Below are positions 44,246 to 52,891 of a DNA stretch of 64,000 nucleotides, one piece after another. The position numbers and the translations under genes were made by a program. Under the pieces are notes generated by a model that saw only the letters and a list, made by a program, of their open reading frames with translations, did not search any database and was not told the DNA's origin. The stretch comes from Mesorhizobium sp. M2A.F.Ca.ET.046.03.2.1. GTDB lineage: Bacteria; Pseudomonadota; Alphaproteobacteria; Rhizobiales; Rhizobiaceae. The stretch covers positions 4,576,001 through 4,640,000 of the forward strand of contig NZ_CP034449.1 in assembly GCF_003952425.1 (NCBI RefSeq), given 5' to 3'. Each line of letters opens with the position of its first letter. The first letter of the stretch is position 1.

Positions 44246-45264
44246 GCCGATTGGCGCATTACAAGCGTTGCGTCGAGGCTGACCTTTGGCGTCACGGCGG
44301 CCGCATCCTCGTCGAGCATCGCAAGCAGCGTCTCGACACTGCGGCCGGCCATGGCGGCGAAATCCTGCGCCATGGTGGTGAGCGCTGGGCAGGTGTAGCG
44401 GCTGAGTGGATGATCATCATGGGCTGCGATGCGCAGGTCGCAACCCGGCTTACGGCCCACCTTCAACCCTTTCGAGAAGGCCGCCGCCATGACGCCGAAG
44501 GCCAGGCGGTCGTTGGCGCACAGGATGGTCTTGCCCGGCAGGCCGCCATTGCCGAGCAGCTTCTCCGTCTGCTCGTAGCCGATGCGCTCGAACTCCCAAG
44601 TATAGTCGTCGGTGTCGCCGAAGACGATCGGCTCGAATCCCAGTCGCTGCATCGAGGCGACATAGCTGCTCAATCGTTCCGCCGAATTGTGATTGACGTG
44701 CGGGATGTCGAAATAGACCGGGGCATCGCCGGAACGGCAAAGGTAATCCACGATCGTCGCGACGCTTTTTGCGTTGTTATTGCCAACAAATGGCGTATCA
44801 CCTTCCAGGAAAGTGTCGAAATAAACAATCGGGATGGTCTGCGTGAGCTTTTCCAGGGTTCTCTGATCGGATCGTTTGCCCAGCGGCGCGATTAGCGCGC
44901 CGGATACCTTCAGCGACAAGATGGTTCGGGTGGCTTCAATCTCGAGCTCGGTCGAGCCATGCGAGGAAATGACGACCGGCCAGTAGCCTTCGTCGCGCAG
45001 CCTGAGCTCGATGCGGCTGACCATCTCTGAATAGAACGGGTCGGTCACCGTCGGCACGACAATGCCGATGCTGCGCGTGCGCTTGCGATTGAGATTGCGC
45101 GCGAAGAGGTTCGGCTGGTAGTCGGACGAGCGCAGCGCATCCTCGATACGCTTGCGCGTTGCCGGCTTGACGCTGGTCGGATCGTCGAAGAATTTCGACA
45201 GTGTCGGTCTGGAGACGCCGCAGGAGCGGGCGAAATCCTCCATGGTCTTGTGCGTCATCGACAT
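44242..45264 (-). CDS. LacI family transcriptional regulator
   Basis: A 340-residue regulator with N-terminal helix-turn-helix (KTMEDFARSCGVSRPTLSKF) and hinge (SVKPATRKRIEDALRSSDYQ), then a periplasmic-binding-like effector domain (SIGIVVPTVTDPFYSEMV). It lies between the sugar operons and divergent from the kinase/kbaZ pair, so it probably controls these and perhaps the boxes at 42013 and 27841. Confidence 0.92.
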   Translation of the reverse strand: MSMTHKTMEDFARSCGVSRPTLSKFFDDPTSVKPATRKRIEDALRSSDYQPNLFARNLNRKRTRSIGIVVPTVTDPFYSEMVSRIELRLRDEGYWPVVISSHGSTELEIEATRTILSLKVSGALIAPLGKRSDQRTLEKLTQTIPIVYFDTFLEGDTPFVGNNNAKSVATIVDYLCRSGDAPVYFDIPHVNHNSAERLSSYVASMQRLGFEPIVFGDTDDYTWEFERIGYEQTEKLLGNGGLPGKTILCANDRLAFGVMAAAFSKGLKVGRKPGCDLRIAAHDDHPLSRYTCPALTTMAQDFAAMAGRSVETLLAMLDEDAAAVTPKVSLDATLVMRQSA

Positions 45265-45392
45265 TCAAAGCCCTCGCGCCACGGATTTCCCGCCTGGTCC
45301 ATGCGCCGTCCCGGCGCCTTCCATACGGTGCGCCGACCCGGGACTGCAAGTTCAAAAACTTTACAGGAAGCGCTTCAAGTTTCAATTCGCTG

Positions 45393-45412
45393 ACGAAAAT
45401 TATTGCGTTCGT
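45393..45412. promoter_or_regulatory. Candidate operator between lacI-type gene and kinase
   Basis: ACGAA, 10 bases, TTCGT in the AT-rich divergent region; followed by TTGACG at 45423 on the plus strand, 71 bases before the kinase start. Weak on its own. Confidence 0.35.
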
Positions 45413-45493
45413 AAATTTATTAATTGACGTGAAGAAGGACGCGCCTTATTCCGCTTCGAGGTGATGCCACGCGGCAAATGCCGGGAGGCCGTG

Positions 45494-46439
45494 ATGAAGA
45501 AGCTGGTTTCCGCCGGCGAGATCCTCGTCGAGATATGGCGGATCGGACCGGCCAGAGCTTTCTCGAACCCGGGCCACTGGTGGGGCCGTTCCCATCCGGC
45601 GCGCCAGCGATCTTCATTGGCCAAGCGGCAGCGCTTGGTCAGCCAGCGGGGCTTATCGGGGCCGTCGGCAGGGACGATTTCGGCCAACTGAACATAGACC
45701 GACTGCGCCGGCTCGGCGCGGACGTTTCGGCGATCGCCACCCATGGAGGCCACGCAACTGGCACCGCCTTCGTCACCTATAGAGCCGACGCTTCCAGGCA
45801 TTTCGTCTTCAACATCCGCAACAGCGCGGCGGGCCTGTTGGCCATCGATGATGCCGCAAGACACTTGCTTGCCGACGCCGACCATTTTCATGTCATGGGC
45901 TCGTCGCTGTTCTCGGAAAAGGCGACCGACGTTGTGCTCGCCGCGACCGCGGCCGTGAAGGCCAGGGGCGGCACCGTGTCCTTCGACCCCAACGTCCGGC
46001 GCGAGATCATGCAGGACACCGGCATGAGCGAGGCGCTCGACAGGGTGTTGGCGCAGACCGACGTCTTTCTGCCAAGCGGCAACGAGTTGCTCCTGTTCTC
46101 TTCAGCGGGCGACGAGCAGGGCGTGATCGCCGAGCTGCTTGGTCGGGGCATAGCCTGCATCGTGCTGAAGAGAGCGCTGCCGGCGCCGTCTATCACGATC
46201 GCCAGCGCTCGGTCGCAATGCCCGGATTCGCCGTCGAGGAAGTGGACCCGACTGGCGCCGGCGACTGCTTCGGAGCCGCCTTCGTATGCTTCTGGTTGCG
46301 CGGCGCCGCACCTGCCGAGGCGCTGCGCATCGCCAACGCCTGCGGCGCGCTGGCCGTGACGCGGAAGGGACCCATGGAAGGCATTCACCGGCTCGCCGAT
46401 GTCGAGGCTTTCATAGCCGGGGCCGGTACACGCGCATGA
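45494..46439 (+). pseudogene. PfkB family sugar kinase, broken by two frameshifts
   Basis: ATG 45494 (GGGAGG upstream) opens MKKLVSAGEILVEI; the frame then shifts at about 45536 to MADRTGQSFLEPGPLVGPFP ... TVSFDPNVRREI, and shifts again at about 46172 to VYHDRQRSVAMPGFAVEEVD and PTGAGDCFGAAFV, the catalytic PfkB motif. Adding one base at each point (GAGATcATG; AGAgGCG) gives one uninterrupted kinase of about 315 residues. The stop overlaps the kbaZ-like gene by four bases (ATGA). Neighbour suggests a tagatose or tagatose-like kinase. Either a recent pseudogene or consensus errors. Confidence 0.85.
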
Positions 46440-47722
46440 GCTCCGCGACCAAGAGACTTGCGGCCATCGGCGCGCGGCGGGCGGCGGGCGGCAAGGGAGG
46501 CATCACCTCGATCTGCTCGGCGCATCCGCTGGTGATCGACGCGGCGCTCCGCCACGGCGCGCTGCATGGCGCGGATGTCCTCATCGAGGCGACCTGTAAC
46601 CAGGTCAATCACGAAGGCGGCTACACCGGCATGGCGCCGGCCGCCTTTCGCGGCCTCGTCGAAACGTATGCCGGCAGGGCCGGTCTTCCCCTCGATCGTC
46701 TGATCCTCGGCGGCGACCATCTTGGACCCAATCCCTGGAAGCACGACTCCGCTGCCGGGGCGATGCGGAAAGCGGCCGCGATGATCGACGCCTATGCGGC
46801 CGCCGGGTTCACCAAGCTGCATCTCGACACCAGCATGGCCTGCGCCGACGATCCGGTGCCGCTCCCCGACGAGACGATTGCCGCCCGCGCGGCTGAGCTT
46901 GCCAAGGTCGCCGAGGCGGCGGTCGCGCGCGCCGGCGGTGAGAAACCCGTCTACATCATCGGCACCGAGGTGCCGGTGCCCGGCGGCGCGCTCGAACCGC
47001 TCGAGCACACGCATGTGACCGAGCCTGCCGACGCGCTCCGCACGGTCGAGGTCCACCGCAAGGCTTTCTCTCGCCTCGGCCTCGATGGCGCCTTTGACCG
47101 GGTCGTCGGCGTCGTCGTCCAGCCCGGCGTCGAATTCGGCAATGCCGATATCGTCGCCTATGCGACGGAGAAAGCGACTGAGCTGGTCACTGTGCTGGAA
47201 CGCATGCCGCAATTCGTCTTCGAAGCGCACTCGACCGACTACCAGCCCGCGGAAGCGCTTGGCATGCTGGTGCGTGACGGTTTCGCCATCCTCAAAGTCG
47301 GCCCGTGGCTGACATTCGCGCTGCGCGAGGCGCTCTACGGCCTCAGCCACATTGCCGACGAACTGGCGCCCGATCCGTTGCGTGAAACCCTGCCGGCGGC
47401 CATGGAGCGCGTGATGCTCGCCTCGTCCGGCAACTGGCAGAAATACTATTGTGGCACGCCCGACGAGCAGCGTCTGCGGCGGCATTTCTCCTTCAGCGAT
47501 CGCATCCGTTACTACTGGCTGGCGCCGGAAGCGCAGCGCGCAACCGGAGCGGTGCTGGCCGCGCTTGGCGACAGGGAGATTCCCCGCCCGCTGATCAGCC
47601 AATATATTGGCCACCTCGATGTCGAGGTCGGCGCGGGCCGCATCAGACCGACCGCGCATGGGCTTCTGCTCGGCAGCGTGACGCGCGTGCTCAATATCTA
47701 TCGCAACGCCACGAACCAGTAA
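46436..47722 (+). CDS. kbaZ: Tagatose-bisphosphate aldolase non-catalytic subunit family (KbaZ/GatZ)
   Basis: A 428-residue COG4573 protein: GGKGGITSICSAHPLVIDAA, IEATCNQVNHEGGYTGM, LGGDHLGPNPWKH, KLHLDTSMACADDP and VFEAHSTDYQP are all family blocks. Enteric GatZ/KbaZ support the GatY/KbaY aldolase, but no GatY/KbaY gene is here. I recall that an Agrobacterium member was shown to be a tagatose-6-phosphate 4-epimerase, which fits a kinase-plus-epimerase pair yielding fructose 6-phosphate. ATG 46436 overlaps the kinase stop. Confidence 0.9.
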   Translation: MSSATKRLAAIGARRAAGGKGGITSICSAHPLVIDAALRHGALHGADVLIEATCNQVNHEGGYTGMAPAAFRGLVETYAGRAGLPLDRLILGGDHLGPNPWKHDSAAGAMRKAAAMIDAYAAAGFTKLHLDTSMACADDPVPLPDETIAARAAELAKVAEAAVARAGGEKPVYIIGTEVPVPGGALEPLEHTHVTEPADALRTVEVHRKAFSRLGLDGAFDRVVGVVVQPGVEFGNADIVAYATEKATELVTVLERMPQFVFEAHSTDYQPAEALGMLVRDGFAILKVGPWLTFALREALYGLSHIADELAPDPLRETLPAAMERVMLASSGNWQKYYCGTPDEQRLRRHFSFSDRIRYYWLAPEAQRATGAVLAALGDREIPRPLISQYIGHLDVEVGAGRIRPTAHGLLLGSVTRVLNIYRNATNQ

Positions 47723-47822
47723 GCCGTCTTCGCTGCCGGACCTCGGATTTGACTTAGCCCGCGTGGATCTCTCATGGAGGGGCTCGCGCAAGCCGCACCT
47801 CTGACAGTGGACAGCAAATCCA

Positions 47823-48300
47823 TTACGGTTCCTTCTTGAACAGGTCCTGGAAGATCAGCGGGCCCCAAGTGCGGCCGCGTGCGTGCACGAGCGCGCCACC
47901 CTCGTTGAGCTTTCCCAGCTTGACGGGCGCGAACCCGAGTTGTCTGGCCAAGGCCGCGACGTGAGCGGCCGCGTCCTCGTCGTCGCTCGACAGAAAGACG
48001 ACCCTGGCCGCCCTCGACGACCGGATCGGTAGCCAGGGTGGCCGCAACCAGGTGATTGAAGCCTTTCGCGAGCTTGGCGCCGGTGAACGCCTTCGCGACG
48101 AAAGCGGAGGACGGGAGACCGTCCAGCTCTTCAGGGACCGGAAACGCGTTCGTGGCATCGATGACTGTCTTGCCTTCCCAGCTCGGCAGAGCCTTCGCAA
48201 CGTCGCAATGATTCCCGAACGGAACCGCCAGGATGATGGTGTCGGCCTCGAGCGCTTCCCGCAGCGACTTGGCGACGACCGTCGGTCCAATCGCCCGGGG
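47823..48300 (-). pseudogene. NADPH-F420-reductase-like NAD(P)-binding protein, truncated and frameshifted
   Basis: Reading leftward from about 48300: GPTVVAKSLREALEADTIIL, AVPFGNHCDVAKALPSWEGK, TVIDATNAFPVPEELDGLPS, AKAFTGAKLAKGFNHLVAAT, then a frameshift near 48005 (one extra C), then RVVFLSSDDEDAAAHVAALA and GALVHARGRTWGPLIFQDLF to the stop at 47823. The N-terminal 45 or so residues with the Rossmann GxGxxG are missing; the sequence switches abruptly to the oppositely oriented LysR remnant. Not functional. Confidence 0.8.
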
Positions 48301-48302
48301 TT

Positions 48303-48569
48303 CCGTTCAGGGTCACGGATGCCGAGGCGCAGATCGTCGCGGTGCGGCAGGGGCTCGGGATGACGACTCTGCCGTGCTTCGTGGGAGATGCCGACCCCCT
48401 GCTGGCGAGGGTGCCGGGTACCGACCTGCACATGTACGGAACGCTCTGGCTTCTCACACAGGGAGAGGCACGCAAGACGAAGCGCGTGCGGCTCTTCACG
48501 GAATTCGTATCCCGCAGGCTTGCCGCCTACGCTCCGCTTCTCGCGGGATTGTCCGTATCGGGCGACTGA
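48303..48569 (+). pseudogene. LysR family regulator, C-terminal fragment
   Basis: About 88 codons without a start: AEAQIVAVRQGLGMTTLPCF, VGDADPLLARVPGTDLHMYG, TLWLLTQGEARKTKRVRLFT. This is the end of a LysR effector-binding domain (the G-MTTLP-FVGD block is typical). The helix-turn-helix and most of the protein are missing. It lies head-to-head with the truncated oxidoreductase at 47823-48300. Confidence 0.75.
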
Positions 48570-49002
48570 TGCCTACCAGGCCGTCGGCGACGCTTGCAAT
48601 GGACAGGTGCCGCAATCGAACATGCGTGGGACAGGACGCCGACCCCCTCGGTGTTGAGCAACGTCATGGCGAACTATGCGGGTTCCTTACACGGACCAAC
48701 GACGCTTTGGCCTTGAAGCGCCTGATGACTATTTGAAATCATTGATTATTAGGAAAATTCTGGCTGAGAGAGCGTTTTTCTAACTATCAGTTAAAGCGTT
48801 GAATCTATTCGCATTTTCTTATCGCTTGTTACCCAGTTTGTTACACAGCCGCGGATGACCGTTATGCCTCCCGTCCGCCTATGCGTTCGCTATCCCAACT
48901 CGTGCAGAAAAGTTGACATGGCGGCGGTCTTTTTCCTCCTCGACGACGCCGTGCGGGACAGCACAGGGGCCCTGCGAGATTCTGTCGATGGCTTCGGAGA
49001 GG
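48570..49002. other. Gene-poor, partly AT-rich interval
   Basis: No convincing gene. The stretch 48720-48850 is distinctly AT-rich against its surroundings (for example GAAATCATTGATTATTAGG and ATTCGCATTTTCTTATCGC), which suggests imported or remnant DNA next to the deletion scar. No tRNA or integrase could be recognised. Confidence 0.5.
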
Positions 49003-49218
49003 TCAGCAGCTTCGATCGCGGTCCGGCGATCGGCAGATCTGATGACATGACGCCCTGATAGAGAGGGCGAGAACGCCGGTACAGGTGCGCAATCCGGATG
49101 CATCGGGAGTTGAAACTCGCGATGGTGCGCCTTCGGAGCGCAACTTCGTGTCCTGCTCGTGAGCGGCATTCTCTGACGGGTTGAGGCGTGCGGTCATATC
49201 TGGAACAAACCTTGGCAT
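49003..49218 (-). CDS. Hypothetical small protein, uncertain
   Basis: A 71-codon frame starting MPRFVPDMTARLNPSENAAH with a strong ribosome-binding site (GGAGGCCTCAAG before ATG 49218). The N-terminal MPRF resembles small rhizobial proteins, but the rest is unlike any family I know and another frame overlaps. Listed mainly because of the ribosome-binding site. Confidence 0.3.
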   Translation of the reverse strand: MPRFVPDMTARLNPSENAAHEQDTKLRSEGAPSRVSTPDASGLRTCTGVLALSIRASCHQICRSPDRDRSC

Positions 49219-49304
49219 CTTGAGGCCTCCTTCAGAGGTTCGACATGAAGCGTGGGCGACGGCTGCCAAGCAGGCTTTCTGCAACTGCGATAGCGCAAAA
49301 GGTT

Positions 49305-50075
49305 TTAACCGACGTCGACCCAGGCAGGGGCGTGATCGCTTGGCTTTTCCCACCCACGAGTCTCGACATCGACACCTGCGGCCATAAGGCTTTCCGCAAG
49401 TGACGGGCTCACGAGCAGATGGTCCATCCGCAGGCCTGAGCTTCGGTCGTAGCCGCCGCGATAGGAAAAATTCCAATAGGTGTATATGCCCTTGTCCGGA
49501 TGGATATGGCGCATCGCATCCACCCAGCCCAAGCTCAGCATGTGCGCATAAGCTTTCCTGCTTTCGGGGAAGAAGACAGCATCGCCCAGCCAACGCCTGG
49601 GTACTGCAGCATCTATCTCAGTGGGCACGACGTTGTAGTCACCACAAAGCACGGCGCGCTCGCCCAACAGCGATCGGCTGTAGTCGACGAGACGGTCGAA
49701 CCAGCGAAGCTTGTAATCGAATTTGGGGCCTGGCGCGGGATTGCCATTGGGCAGATATATGCAGCCGACGATGAGACCGTCGATCTCTGCCTCCAGATAG
49801 CGGCTGTGCGTGTCATCGGGATCGCCAGGCAAGCCACGGCGGCGTTCGACCGGATCCTTCCCGCGCACCAATATCGCCACCCCGTTGTAGGATTTCTGGC
49901 CGTGCCAGATCGCGCCGAAGCCGGCGTCCCGTATTGCCTCGATGGGAAAATTCTCGTCGGACGTTTTCAGCTCCTGGAGGCAAACAACGTCATAATCGGC
50001 CTCGCCAAGCCACTTCAGGAGCACGGGGAGTCGGCCGTTCACACCATTGACGTTGAAGGTCGCGATCCGGGTCAT
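49305..50075 (-). CDS. xthA: Exodeoxyribonuclease III
   Basis: A 256-residue AP endonuclease/3'-5' exonuclease of the EEP fold. ATFNVNGVNGRL, CLQELKTSDENFP (metal glutamate), GDYNVVPTEID, DRSSGLRMDHLLVSP and the final SDHAPAWVD are the family blocks. It repairs abasic sites and 3' blocks. ATG 50075 with GAGGGG upstream; a longer upstream extension is not supported. Confidence 0.93.
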   Translation of the reverse strand: MTRIATFNVNGVNGRLPVLLKWLGEADYDVVCLQELKTSDENFPIEAIRDAGFGAIWHGQKSYNGVAILVRGKDPVERRRGLPGDPDDTHSRYLEAEIDGLIVGCIYLPNGNPAPGPKFDYKLRWFDRLVDYSRSLLGERAVLCGDYNVVPTEIDAAVPRRWLGDAVFFPESRKAYAHMLSLGWVDAMRHIHPDKGIYTYWNFSYRGGYDRSSGLRMDHLLVSPSLAESLMAAGVDVETRGWEKPSDHAPAWVDVG

Positions 50076-50168
50076 CCCCTCGGCTCCGACGTGGGCAATC
50101 CAAATGCCGGACGCCTCGCTCGCGCGGCAAGAAAAAGCCCCGCCGAGAGTTCGACGGGGCCGCATTTC

Positions 50169-50774
50169 TTAGAGCGGTGTGGTTCGCCGAACACGATCTC
50201 GTTCAGCCTCAATGTCGTCATAAGGCTCCGCGGCAGCATCAAATCCTGTCCATCCCCCGGCCTCGTAAGCGCTACGCCGCTCGTCAAGATTGACGGCACG
50301 CTCTCCACGCAGGATCCGTTCAGCTTCGCCGGTTAGCCGATCATCCACTCTGGCAGTCACCAGACTGCCGCCGCGGCGCACGCCCTCGGCATAGACATGT
50401 GCATCACGTTCCGAAACACCGGATTCCGTGAGCGCCCCGACCATGCCGCCGGCGGCTCCGCCCACCACAGCGCCGCCGACCGCGCCTACAGCCGTAGCTG
50501 CTAGCCAACCTGCCGCCACGACGGGTCCCACTCCCGGGATGGCCATGATCCCGAGCCCGGTAAGGAGCCCGCCCGCGCCGCCGACGAGCGCCCCAAGGCC
50601 GGCGCCGGCGGCGGCATCTTCACCGGCGTCTGAAGTTTCATCCTGCCGATACCGATTGTCGGAATTGTTGGCCACAATGCTGATGTCGTCTCGCGGCACA
50701 CCGATCGCTTCGAGTTCGCTTACGGCGTCAGCGGCGTCCTGATAGTCATCGAAAAGTCCGGTGACAGTCGTCAT
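50169..50774 (-). CDS. General stress protein (YflT/GSP17M-like) with glycine-zipper region
   Basis: A 201-residue protein. The N-terminus TTVTGLFDDYQDAADAVSEL is the YflT/GSP17M-type ferredoxin-like domain. The middle (residues 55-115) is a glycine/alanine-rich zipper, likely two membrane-interacting segments (GLLTGLGIMAIPGVGPVVAA). A second short alpha/beta unit follows (SERDAHVYAEGVRRG). It lies 22 bases after the DUF4142 gene on the same strand and probably shares its stress promoter. Confidence 0.82.
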   Translation of the reverse strand: MTTVTGLFDDYQDAADAVSELEAIGVPRDDISIVANNSDNRYRQDETSDAGEDAAAGAGLGALVGGAGGLLTGLGIMAIPGVGPVVAAGWLAATAVGAVGGAVVGGAAGGMVGALTESGVSERDAHVYAEGVRRGGSLVTARVDDRLTGEAERILRGERAVNLDERRSAYEAGGWTGFDAAAEPYDDIEAERDRVRRTTPL

Positions 50775-50796
50775 GTTTCACTCCATTTCTGAATGG

Positions 50797-51546
50797 TTAT
50801 TGAGCGCCGGCAACAACGTTGCCTTTGAAATCGAGCGCGACGGCAACCTGCTTTCCGTCTTTCTCGGCGGTGCCGCGCCAGATGCCCTGGTCATCCTTCG
50901 TCAGGGCGCTGACCTTCGAGAAGCCGGCATCCTGGATCCGCGACTTCGCCTGCGCTTCGGTAAAGCTGTTTGCTCCAGGCACCGGGGCGGATGCGTTCTG
51001 GTCTGTGTCTGTCGCCGCAGGTGCGGTGCTGGTCGTTGCCGTACTGTCGGTTTTGCCTGAGGCGATCTTTTCGATCATCTCCTGGTGCATCTTGAGTGTC
51101 GGCAGCGTCTGCTGGGCAAATGCCTTCAGTCCCGCGTTGTCGCCGTCGGCCGCATAGTCCTGGAATAGCTTGACCGCGTCGGCATGCGCGTCCTGCTGCA
51201 TCTTCACGTAGGACTGGTCGGCCGAACCGTTGGCCGATTTCAGCGCCTCAAGATCGCTCTTGTGCTTCGCGTCCGTTTCGGCGGGAATCTGCAGTTTCTG
51301 CTCGCCGGCGATCGACTGCAGCTTGGCGTTGGCCGCGCCGTGATCAGTTATCATTTTCTGGGCGAACTCATTGACAGCCTGGTCCTTCGCCTTGCCCTGG
51401 ACGATCTTGCTGGACTCGACCTCGAAGATCCCGCCTTCGGCAGCCTTGTTGACGAAATCCTGCGCCTTTTCGGCACTGAGCGCCGGATGGGCAAAACCCA
51501 AGGCGACGCCCGTGCAGAGCGCGGCCGATAACAAACGCAACTTCAT
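50797..51546 (-). CDS. DUF4142 exported protein with C-terminal extra domain
   Basis: A 249-residue periplasmic protein. Signal peptide MKLRLLSAALCTGVALGFAH, cleavage after LSA; then a helical DUF4142 (ferritin-like bundle) domain AQDFVNKAAEGGIFEVESSK ... LPTLKMHQEMIEKIA; a Thr/Ala/Pro linker (residues 168-190); then a small C-terminal domain (FTEAQAKSRIQDAGFSKVSA) resembling a PepSY-like unit. A GGAAC-N18-TT site lies at 51587-51611. Confidence 0.85.
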   Translation of the reverse strand: MKLRLLSAALCTGVALGFAHPALSAEKAQDFVNKAAEGGIFEVESSKIVQGKAKDQAVNEFAQKMITDHGAANAKLQSIAGEQKLQIPAETDAKHKSDLEALKSANGSADQSYVKMQQDAHADAVKLFQDYAADGDNAGLKAFAQQTLPTLKMHQEMIEKIASGKTDSTATTSTAPAATDTDQNASAPVPGANSFTEAQAKSRIQDAGFSKVSALTKDDQGIWRGTAEKDGKQVAVALDFKGNVVAGAQ

Positions 51547-51586
51547 AGATGATGTCCTCTAACGCACTGAATTGTGCTCAGAGGCA

Positions 51587-51611
51587 AACAGAAGGCCGCC
51601 GCGTTTGTTCC
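51587..51611 (-). promoter_or_regulatory. RpoE2/EcfG-type promoter candidate
   Basis: Minus-strand GGAAC, 18 bases, TT; the TT is 41 bases upstream of the DUF4142 start at 51546. Would drive DUF4142 and the general stress protein gene. Confidence 0.6.
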
Positions 51612-51651
51612 AACTCCAACTCGATTTCGGTGTACGCTGATGAGCTTCGCA

Positions 51652-51707
51652 GCTACGTCGGGCCTAGAGGCTGGGAAGATTTCGATATGCACGGCCTCGT
51701 GCGCTGA
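51652..51707 (+). pseudogene. Tail fragment related to the gene at 52892-53524
   Basis: Encodes SYVGPRGWEDFDMHGLVR and stop, nearly identical to the last residues RLRGWEDFDMDGLLR of the protein ending at 53524. Twenty-four consecutive bases are shared between the two places. No matching upstream coding sequence remains, so this is the eroded 3' end of a paralogue. Confidence 0.55.
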
Positions 51708-51727
51708 CGGGGCGCAGAACGCGCAGC

Positions 51728-52093
51728 TCAATTTTCCGGAGCGAAGCTTACGGCCTCGACATTGTGCCCGTCCGGGTCAAGCAAGAAAGCTGCAAAGTAA
51801 TCCGGCGCGTATTGGGTGCGAATGCCAGGAGCGCCGTTATCGCGACCTCCGGCTGCAAGGCCTGCCTCGTAGAACGCGTGTACCATCGCGCGGGAGCCGG
51901 CGCGGAACGCCATGTGGATGGGTCCAGGTGGTGGCCCGAATGCCCCGATCCAGAGACGACCGGAGTAGCCGCCCAACATGGCCCAGCCCTCGCCAGATTC
52001 CAGCACGCCAAGATCGAGAGGTGCGAACACTGCTTTGTAAAAGGCGAGCGATTTCTCAAAGTTCCCGACATTGAAGCCGATGTGGTCGAACAT
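51728..52093 (-). CDS. VOC family protein (glyoxalase-like)
   Basis: A 121-residue single vicinal-oxygen-chelate domain protein: MFDHIGFNVGNFEKSLAFYK with the first metal histidine, HMAFRAGSRAMVHAFYEAGL, and FLLDPDGHNVEAVSF with the final glutamate. Such proteins are often dioxygenases, isomerases or drug-binding proteins. ATG 52093; stands alone. Confidence 0.88.
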   Translation of the reverse strand: MFDHIGFNVGNFEKSLAFYKAVFAPLDLGVLESGEGWAMLGGYSGRLWIGAFGPPPGPIHMAFRAGSRAMVHAFYEAGLAAGGRDNGAPGIRTQYAPDYFAAFLLDPDGHNVEAVSFAPEN

Positions 52094-52145
52094 GCTCCTA
52101 TCCTCTGATTGACCCAACTTAGTAACGCTTAGCTTTGGTGATCTG

Positions 52146-52709
52146 TCACTCGGGCGGCTGACGGTCGGACACCTCTTCGATCTTGTCCAAAACTGCCTCC
52201 GGCGCCACATCGCGCTTGAGTTCCTTGATCTCGTGATCCGCGTCGGTATCTATGTTGAGACGCTTGGCAATCTCCTCCACCAGCTTGATGAGCTTGGTGG
52301 TTTCGTGCTCGTTAAGCAGGCTGACCTGCAGATCGAGGTCTGCCCTGGAATTATCCTCCGCGGCCATTCGGTTCTGATTGATGAGCACGAAGGTCGAGAG
52401 GAAGATGGCCTCGACCGAGGCGAACATGGCCAGGATGACCAGTGACGGGTCCCAGGGTCTGACGGAGCTCAGGATGCCCACATTGAGGGCGATCCAACCG
52501 CCGAAGAAGGCAACGTGTAAGTAGACGAAGAACATGCTTCCGGCGAAGCCGCTGATCGCTGCGGCCGCGCGCTCCTCCAGCGTCGCGGCCTTGGCTTCGC
52601 GTTTCCGCCTCTCGATCAGCGCCTCAATGTTTCGCGCCAGGGCAGGGGCGAGGCCTTCCGGCGCCGGCTTGGTTGGCGTGAAATATCTGTTGCTTTTCGA
52701 CGCAGCCAT
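52146..52709 (-). CDS. DUF1003 membrane protein
   Basis: A 187-residue protein with a basic N-terminus, two membrane spans (GFAGSMFFVYLHVAFFGGWI and PSLVILAMFASVEAIFLSTF) and a DUF1003 block around NRMAAEDNSRADLDLQVSLL, followed by a charged helical tail. Family function unknown. ATG 52709. Confidence 0.87.
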   Translation of the reverse strand: MAASKSNRYFTPTKPAPEGLAPALARNIEALIERRKREAKAATLEERAAAAISGFAGSMFFVYLHVAFFGGWIALNVGILSSVRPWDPSLVILAMFASVEAIFLSTFVLINQNRMAAEDNSRADLDLQVSLLNEHETTKLIKLVEEIAKRLNIDTDADHEIKELKRDVAPEAVLDKIEEVSDRQPPE

Positions 52710-52891
52710 CCATTCTAGTCCAGTCTCTTCGGTCTAGCCAGCCTAACTCGCCGATTGACAATTCGCTCCATTGAACCTTCTCAGCTGGCAACACGTGGCA
52801 GAATGCTTGTCTGCGATCACTGCGTCGCGGCACAACGGGTTGCCTCTTGAGCCGGCTTTGCTCTGGGATCAGCCCGACCTATTTATCGGAT

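Noticed and set aside
48720..48850. Possible tRNA-linked attachment site, suggested by AT-rich sequence and CTGGCTGAGAGAGCG
   Set aside because: No tRNA cloverleaf, integrase or direct repeat could be found in the window.
48855..49169. Short frames on both strands in the gap after the LysR remnant, one with AADLSEAID reminiscent of YCII-like proteins
   Set aside because: Neither has a good ribosome-binding site and a full domain; the resemblance is too short to support a call.
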